This document shows, piece by piece, positions 60,164-64,000 of a DNA stretch of 64,000 nucleotides. Numbering within the stretch: the first letter of the stretch is position 1; every line of letters begins with the position of its first letter. This stretch comes from Neisseria macacae ATCC 33926 (GTDB lineage: Bacteria; Pseudomonadota; Gammaproteobacteria; Burkholderiales; Neisseriaceae): assembly GCF_022749495.1 (NCBI RefSeq), contig NZ_CP094241.1, forward strand, positions 1 to 64,000. Reading direction: 5' to 3'. Both the position numbers and the translations under genes were made by a program. The notes beneath the pieces were generated by a model that had not been told where the DNA came from, searched no databases, and was given only the letters and a program-made list of their open reading frames with translations.

Positions 60164-61396
60164 TCAAGAAGACTGCTGCCGGTTTTTCGCCTGCGCGTCA
60201 AACTCTGCCAGCGTCATGTTCAAAGTCTGCAAACACGGAGTCATCACCGCATCGACGGCTTGGTTCACATGGTCCCTTCCCAAAGGCGACGGGCGGTAAA
60301 CAAAGAGCTTGAAGAGTTCGCTCAACTCAATCGAATCCGCTCCCGTTTTCAACACCCAGCCCTGACGGCCGTTGTAGATATAGCCGTGTCGCGCCAGCTT
60401 TTCCAGAAGCTCGCCCAATTCATCGTAGCCCATATTGATATGTCGTCTGAACTCCTGAACAGGCAAAGCTTTGCCCTCTTTTTGCGCCGCATCCAAAAGC
60501 AACAGGATTTTCAACACATCATCAAACCGCCCGCGCGAATCGAATCCCCTGCGGAACGCATCGCCCTGCCAATAAGACAGCGACGAAGTCAGCACCGCAC
60601 CGCCCAACACCAGCGTCCACAGCAAATTCAGCCACACCAAGAAAAACGGCACAGCAGCAAACGCCCCGTAAATCGAGCGATAGCCGTCGAAATTGCCCAT
60701 ATACCAAGCAAACAGGAAACGCGCCGTTTCCAAGCAAAACGCCGTGACCAAAGCCCCGATAAACGCATGACGCCCAGGCACGAAGCGGTTGGGCACAAAA
60801 CGGTACAGCCCCCACAGCAAAAGCGTGGCAAAAAACAGCGTACCTAAGGTTTGAAGTAACCCCACCACCCATTGCGGCGCAAATGAAGCCAACGCAGAAT
60901 CCTGCACCGACCCGACCATAAAAGAAATCCCCACGCCCAAAGACAGCGGCCCAAACGTCAGCAACGCCCAATACACCAAAAACTGCATCATCCAAGGCCG
61001 CTGCGAATTGACCCGCCAAATCCGGTTAAACGCATTATCAATCGTCCGAATCAGCATCAGCGACGTCACCACCAGCATCACACTGCCGATCGCCGTCAAC
61101 TTCCCCGCCTGATTGCGAAACGCATTGATATAATCAAACACCATGTCCGCACCCTGCGGCACAATAGTCTGATTGACGAACGCCACAAAAGAATCCGACC
61201 AACGGTCGAACACAGGGAAAATCGAAGCGACCGCCACCATCACCGTCAACACCGGCACCAAAGCCAGAAGCGTCGTAAACGTCATACTCGACGCCGCCTG
61301 CGGCACACGCTCCTCATCAAAACGCCGGACCACAAACCACGCAAACGCAAACGCCTTACTACCCAACAAACCTTGCCACCACTTTAAAAACGGCAT
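60164..61396 (-). CDS. YihY/BrkB-family inner-membrane protein
   Basis: A 410-residue protein starting MPFLKWWQGLLGSKAFAFAW, with about six membrane helices and the family segments QAASSMTFTTLLALVPVLTV, MLIRTIDNAFNRIWRVNSQR and YGAFAAVPFFLVWLNLLWTL. The C-terminal ~130 residues are cytoplasmic and include a winged-helix-like portion (GYDELGELLEKLARHGYIYN). Once annotated as RNase BN, which is now considered wrong. Role unknown. A DUS-like site in the gene (near 60440) is translated. Confidence 0.9.
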   Translation of the reverse strand: MPFLKWWQGLLGSKAFAFAWFVVRRFDEERVPQAASSMTFTTLLALVPVLTVMVAVASIFPVFDRWSDSFVAFVNQTIVPQGADMVFDYINAFRNQAGKLTAIGSVMLVVTSLMLIRTIDNAFNRIWRVNSQRPWMMQFLVYWALLTFGPLSLGVGISFMVGSVQDSALASFAPQWVVGLLQTLGTLFFATLLLWGLYRFVPNRFVPGRHAFIGALVTAFCLETARFLFAWYMGNFDGYRSIYGAFAAVPFFLVWLNLLWTLVLGGAVLTSSLSYWQGDAFRRGFDSRGRFDDVLKILLLLDAAQKEGKALPVQEFRRHINMGYDELGELLEKLARHGYIYNGRQGWVLKTGADSIELSELFKLFVYRPSPLGRDHVNQAVDAVMTPCLQTLNMTLAEFDAQAKNRQQSS

Positions 61397-61483
61397 AATC
61401 TTTCCCGAAAAAATAACCAATTAAAAATAAAAAAACAGAAAACGCCGCAGCGCACTCTACGTCGTCTGAAAACACAGCTTTAG

Positions 61484-61501
61484 TGAAGTTAATCCACTAT
61501 A
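61484..61501. repeat. Correia-element end remnant
   Basis: GTGAAGTTAATCCACTATA is one CREE end without its partner, 42 bp before wrbA, next to a variant DUS (TACGTCGTCTGAAAAC). Confidence 0.55.
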
Positions 61502-61542
61502 ACACCCATTTCCCATCAACCCCATTGTAACGGAATACCCAA

Positions 61543-62145
61543 ATGAACCCAAATCCCCTCAAAATCCTCGTCCTCTACTACTCCCAAAACGGCAGCACCC
61601 TCAACCTCGCCCGCCAAATCGCACGCGGCATCGAAAGCGTCGCAGGCTGCGAAGCCGTATTGCGCACCGTCCCCAAAGTCTCCACCGTCTGCGAAGCCGT
61701 CGAAAAAGACATCCCCGACAGCGGCGCACCCTACGCCACCGCCGAAGACCTCAAAACCTGCGCCGCCCTCGCCCTAGGTAGCCCCACCCGCTTCGGCAAC
61801 ATGGCGGCCGCCATGAAATACTTCATCGACGGCACCATCCCCCTGTGGCTCGGCGCAGAACTCGCCGGCAAACCCGCCACCGTCTTCACCAGCACCTCCT
61901 CCCAGCACGGCGGACAAGAAACCACCCTCCTCACCATGATGCTCCCCCTCCTGCACCACGGCATGATCATCAGCGGCATCCCCTACACCGAAGCCGCCCT
62001 CAGTAGCACCCAAAGCGGCGGCACCCCCTACGGCGCATCCCACGTCGCCGGACACGACAGCAAACCCGTCCTGACCGCCGAAGAAAACGACATCGCCTTC
62101 GCACAAGGCAAACGGCTGGCAGAACTCGCCGTCAAGTTGGCTTAA
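61543..62145 (+). CDS. wrbA: WrbA-type NAD(P)H:quinone oxidoreductase
   Basis: A 200-residue flavodoxin-like protein. FMN-binding loops are ILVLYYSQNGSTLNLARQIA, LGSPTRFGNMAAAMKYFIDG and FTSTSSQHGGQE. WrbA reduces quinones by two electrons, protecting from semiquinone stress. It is slightly longer than flavodoxin, as expected for the family, and single, ending in a DUS terminator. Confidence 0.92.
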   Translation: MNPNPLKILVLYYSQNGSTLNLARQIARGIESVAGCEAVLRTVPKVSTVCEAVEKDIPDSGAPYATAEDLKTCAALALGSPTRFGNMAAAMKYFIDGTIPLWLGAELAGKPATVFTSTSSQHGGQETTLLTMMLPLLHHGMIISGIPYTEAALSSTQSGGTPYGASHVAGHDSKPVLTAEENDIAFAQGKRLAELAVKLA

Positions 62146-62180
62146 GGCGGGCAGTTTAGAAATCCAATCTGCCAAAAACT

Positions 62181-62227
62181 AAAAGGTCGTCTGAAAACCT
62201 GATTTCCAAGTTTTCAGACGACCTTTT
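62181..62227. terminator. DUS-pair terminator between convergent genes
   Basis: AAAAGGTCGTCTGAAAACCT and AAGTTTTCAGACGACCTTTT, 15 nt before the TSUP gene stop and 36 nt after wrbA. Confidence 0.85.
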
Positions 62228-62242
62228 ATCAACATCTATCCG

Positions 62243-63043
62243 TCAAGCCGAAAAAGCCTTATATGCCATCGAAGCAATAATCAGCAAAACCGTTACGACC
62301 AAAACCTTACGGATGATTTCCCCGTCTGAATTAATAGCATGGAGGCTGCCGAAATGGTTGCCCAACAAATTTGCCAAAATCATCGGGATTCCGATTAGGA
62401 ACGCCATTTTCCCCGCTATCAAGAAAGCGACGAATGCCCCGATATTGGAAGCAAAATTAAAAATCTTAGAAGTAGCCGAAGCCTGCAACAACGACAATTT
62501 GTTGATGACAAACAAAGCGATAATGAAAATGCTGCCCGTGCCCGGTCCGAAAAAACCGTCATAAAAACCAACAATCAGACAAGTTAAAAAGACAGCGACG
62601 GCAGATTTTTTTATCTCGCCGCGTTCATCGTCTTTTTTCAGCAAAACGCCTTTGAACAAAGTTGCCAGCAAGCCTATGGGTAAAAACGCAAGAATGATGT
62701 AATTGATGGTTTCCACAGGCAGAATCAGAATGACTTTCGCACCGACGAACGCCCCGATTAAAGCCGCAACAATGCCGACCGGCACAATGCGCCATACAAT
62801 CGAACTGCTTTTCATAAAGTTTTTAATCGCAGCCACCGTACCGATGGTACTCACCAATTTTTCCTGTGCCAACGCGACCTGCGGCGGCAAGCCGACCATC
62901 AAAAACGCGGGAATCAAAATCAGCCCGGCTCCGCCCGCAATAGCATCGACATAGCCCGCAATCAAAGACGCGGCAACCAGCAGGAAAAGACCGAGATAAA
63001 AATAATCGGCAATGATACTGCCGGGAATAAATAATTGCTCCAT
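62243..63043 (-). CDS. TSUP (TauE/SafE/YfcA)-family permease
   Basis: A 266-residue inner-membrane protein with eight to nine helices. Family motifs are AGYVDAIAGGAGLILIPAFL and, in the second half, VGFYDGFFGPGTGSIFIIAL. TSUP proteins move sulfite, sulfoacetate or other anions; YfcA-like members are common in Neisseria. AT-rich promoter region upstream (63044-63200). Confidence 0.91.
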   Translation of the reverse strand: MEQLFIPGSIIADYFYLGLFLLVAASLIAGYVDAIAGGAGLILIPAFLMVGLPPQVALAQEKLVSTIGTVAAIKNFMKSSSIVWRIVPVGIVAALIGAFVGAKVILILPVETINYIILAFLPIGLLATLFKGVLLKKDDERGEIKKSAVAVFLTCLIVGFYDGFFGPGTGSIFIIALFVINKLSLLQASATSKIFNFASNIGAFVAFLIAGKMAFLIGIPMILANLLGNHFGSLHAINSDGEIIRKVLVVTVLLIIASMAYKAFSA

Positions 63044-63255
63044 AGATTGTTTCCTCTTGATTAAATTTAATTTTTTGTATGCAGCAGCACGCAGGACCGT
63101 TTAAAGCTTCAAATAAAGTATCAGTACATTAATTACCACCATAAAAATTGTCAACACTATTTATTTTTGTAAAAATAAACCAAAAATCAGTTAACTGCTT
63201 CAATTAGTTTCTTCTGCTAAAAGGTCGTCTGAAAACCTTAATCGATTCCAAAATA

Positions 63256-63280
63256 AAAACCCGCTTCAAAAAGCGGGTTT
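63256..63280 (-). terminator. Rho-independent terminator
   Basis: AAACCCGCTT and AAGCGGGTTT pair around CAAAA, with T-runs on the minus strand (TTTTTATTTTGG). It ends the transcript of the gene at 63330-63923. Confidence 0.85.
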
Positions 63281-63329
63281 CTTGTATCCGGTCAGGGCAG
63301 ACCGTCTGTCCGTATTGTCCGAAACTTCG

Positions 63330-63923
63330 TTACTGTTTTTCTATTTTCCGGCGGGCAATTTCCGCTTTTTTACGGCTGGCTGTCAGTTGTTCGCGCATTT
63401 CGTTCAAGATTTGCTTGGAAGATTTCGGTTTTTCCCAGTTGTCCGGTTCTGTATTTTGTCGTTGCGCCAATTGCTTTTGATGCTCTTGATAAAGCGCATT
63501 CGATTCTTCGGAGACTTTGCGGGCAATGTTCGGCAGCTCTTTTTCAACCAAAGCCTCGGCGCGTTGTTGGGCAAGATGGCGTTCTTTGCGGCTTTGGGCG
63601 CAATATTGTTTGCTGTCTTGCTCGGGGGAATAGCCGTAATGAGGCAGCGGTTTCCCCGCTTTTTTCATCGCCATGCTGTAATTGACGCATTGCAAGGCTT
63701 GCGGATCGGCAGCCATGTACAAAGAGTATAAATGCCCAGCATAGTCTTTGATGTCCTCATTGTCCCCGCCGCATACATTCGCCGTAGCCTCAATCAGCGC
63801 CGTATCTTGCAGCATTTGCCGGCAATGTTCGACCTGCTCCGTATTCAAACTGACGGCGGGCTCTTGCGCGGCGGCTGAAAAAGATAAAATCAAAGCAAGT
63901 AAGCCTAAAGCAGATTGTTTCAT
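63330..63923 (-). CDS. Secreted/periplasmic protein of unknown function
   Basis: A 197-residue protein with signal peptide MKQSALGLLALILSFSAAAQ. The mature part has five cysteines (EHCRQMLQ, ANVCGGDNED, LQCVNYSM, QYCAQSRK) and a charged C-terminal half predicted helical (ALVEKELPNIARKVSEESNA, then further Lys/Glu/Gln-rich repeats). No family is recognised. It is the last gene in the window; 63924-64000 holds its likely promoter region and a short direct repeat (ATGAATGCATGAATG). Confidence 0.78.
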   Translation of the reverse strand: MKQSALGLLALILSFSAAAQEPAVSLNTEQVEHCRQMLQDTALIEATANVCGGDNEDIKDYAGHLYSLYMAADPQALQCVNYSMAMKKAGKPLPHYGYSPEQDSKQYCAQSRKERHLAQQRAEALVEKELPNIARKVSEESNALYQEHQKQLAQRQNTEPDNWEKPKSSKQILNEMREQLTASRKKAEIARRKIEKQ

Positions 63924-64000
63924 GGTTTTTCCTTTTAAACCGGAATGATATTTTCAAATAAAGCATGAATGCATGAATGTCGGAATGTCGGAACGCAGTA

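Noticed and set aside
60070..60201. Longer N-terminus for the YejA-like protein
   Set aside because: The extension is translated DUS hairpin and spacer, while the ATG at 60069 begins a normal signal peptide.

Overview
The window comes from a commensal Neisseria of the N. mucosa / N. sicca / N. macacae type. The evidence is the DNA uptake sequence (DUS): the dominant 12-mer is AGGTCGTCTGAA, the dialect described for that group, not the ATGCCGTCTGAA of meningococcus and gonococcus. It occurs dozens of times, mostly as inverted pairs that form the terminators between genes. Correia repeat enclosed elements (CREEs), dRS3-like repeats, a ComP pilin, a FetA-like receptor and a fused PabB-PabC all fit Neisseria.

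Layout. 1-14500: the 3' end of rlmH and comP (the DUS receptor pilin), then lptM-lysA, cyaY, luxS, a patatin lipoprotein, an ABC exporter, small lipoproteins, a thiamine-type binding protein, a HAD nucleotidase and glmU. A second, inverted comP with a 93-bp remnant of rlmH closes this block. The two comP copies lie in ~880-bp inverted repeats flanking ~12.6 kb. 14700-21400: tRNA-Phe, a membrane protein, groES-groEL with a heat-shock promoter, a FetA-like receptor behind a Fur-box-like palindrome, an unknown two-gene pair and a tRNA-Pro-Arg-His cluster. 21600-29900: folD, prmC, three tandem Sel1-repeat lipoproteins, dinG and a DUF3079-type protein. 30200-34200: glmS, an IS3-family element inserted in the glmS terminator, and a repeat-rich spacer. 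34200-44600: purB, a YdcF-type protein, an SH3b lipoprotein, sstT, tamA, a CinA-type amidohydrolase, a nitroreductase/DoxX pair divergent from a LysR regulator, and pseudoazurin. 44900-49900: an iron-complex ABC importer with two binding proteins. 50200-63900: an ATP-grasp protein, a 30-residue membrane peptide, PAP2 phosphatase, an esterase, PPK2, pabBC with an in-frame CREE, a DUF389 protein, a YejA-like binding protein, YihY, WrbA, a TSUP permease and a secreted unknown.

Functional themes. Iron uptake is represented by the FetA-like receptor and the binding-protein importer, each with a Fur-box-like palindrome upstream. Envelope functions include glmS/glmU, lptM, tamA, the PAP2 phosphatase and many lipoproteins. 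Redox functions include pseudoazurin, WrbA, nitroreductase and DoxX. Competence is represented by the duplicated comP.

The long gene-free spacers are built almost entirely of repeats: DUS hairpins, CREEs of 70, 94, 107 and 155-157 bp, an 84-111 bp element with GTAGCGTGGG ends, and longer tandem repeats. I saw no CRISPR array, prophage or complete secretion or defence system. The most notable observations are the comP duplication in large inverted repeats and the CREE incorporated in frame into pabBC.
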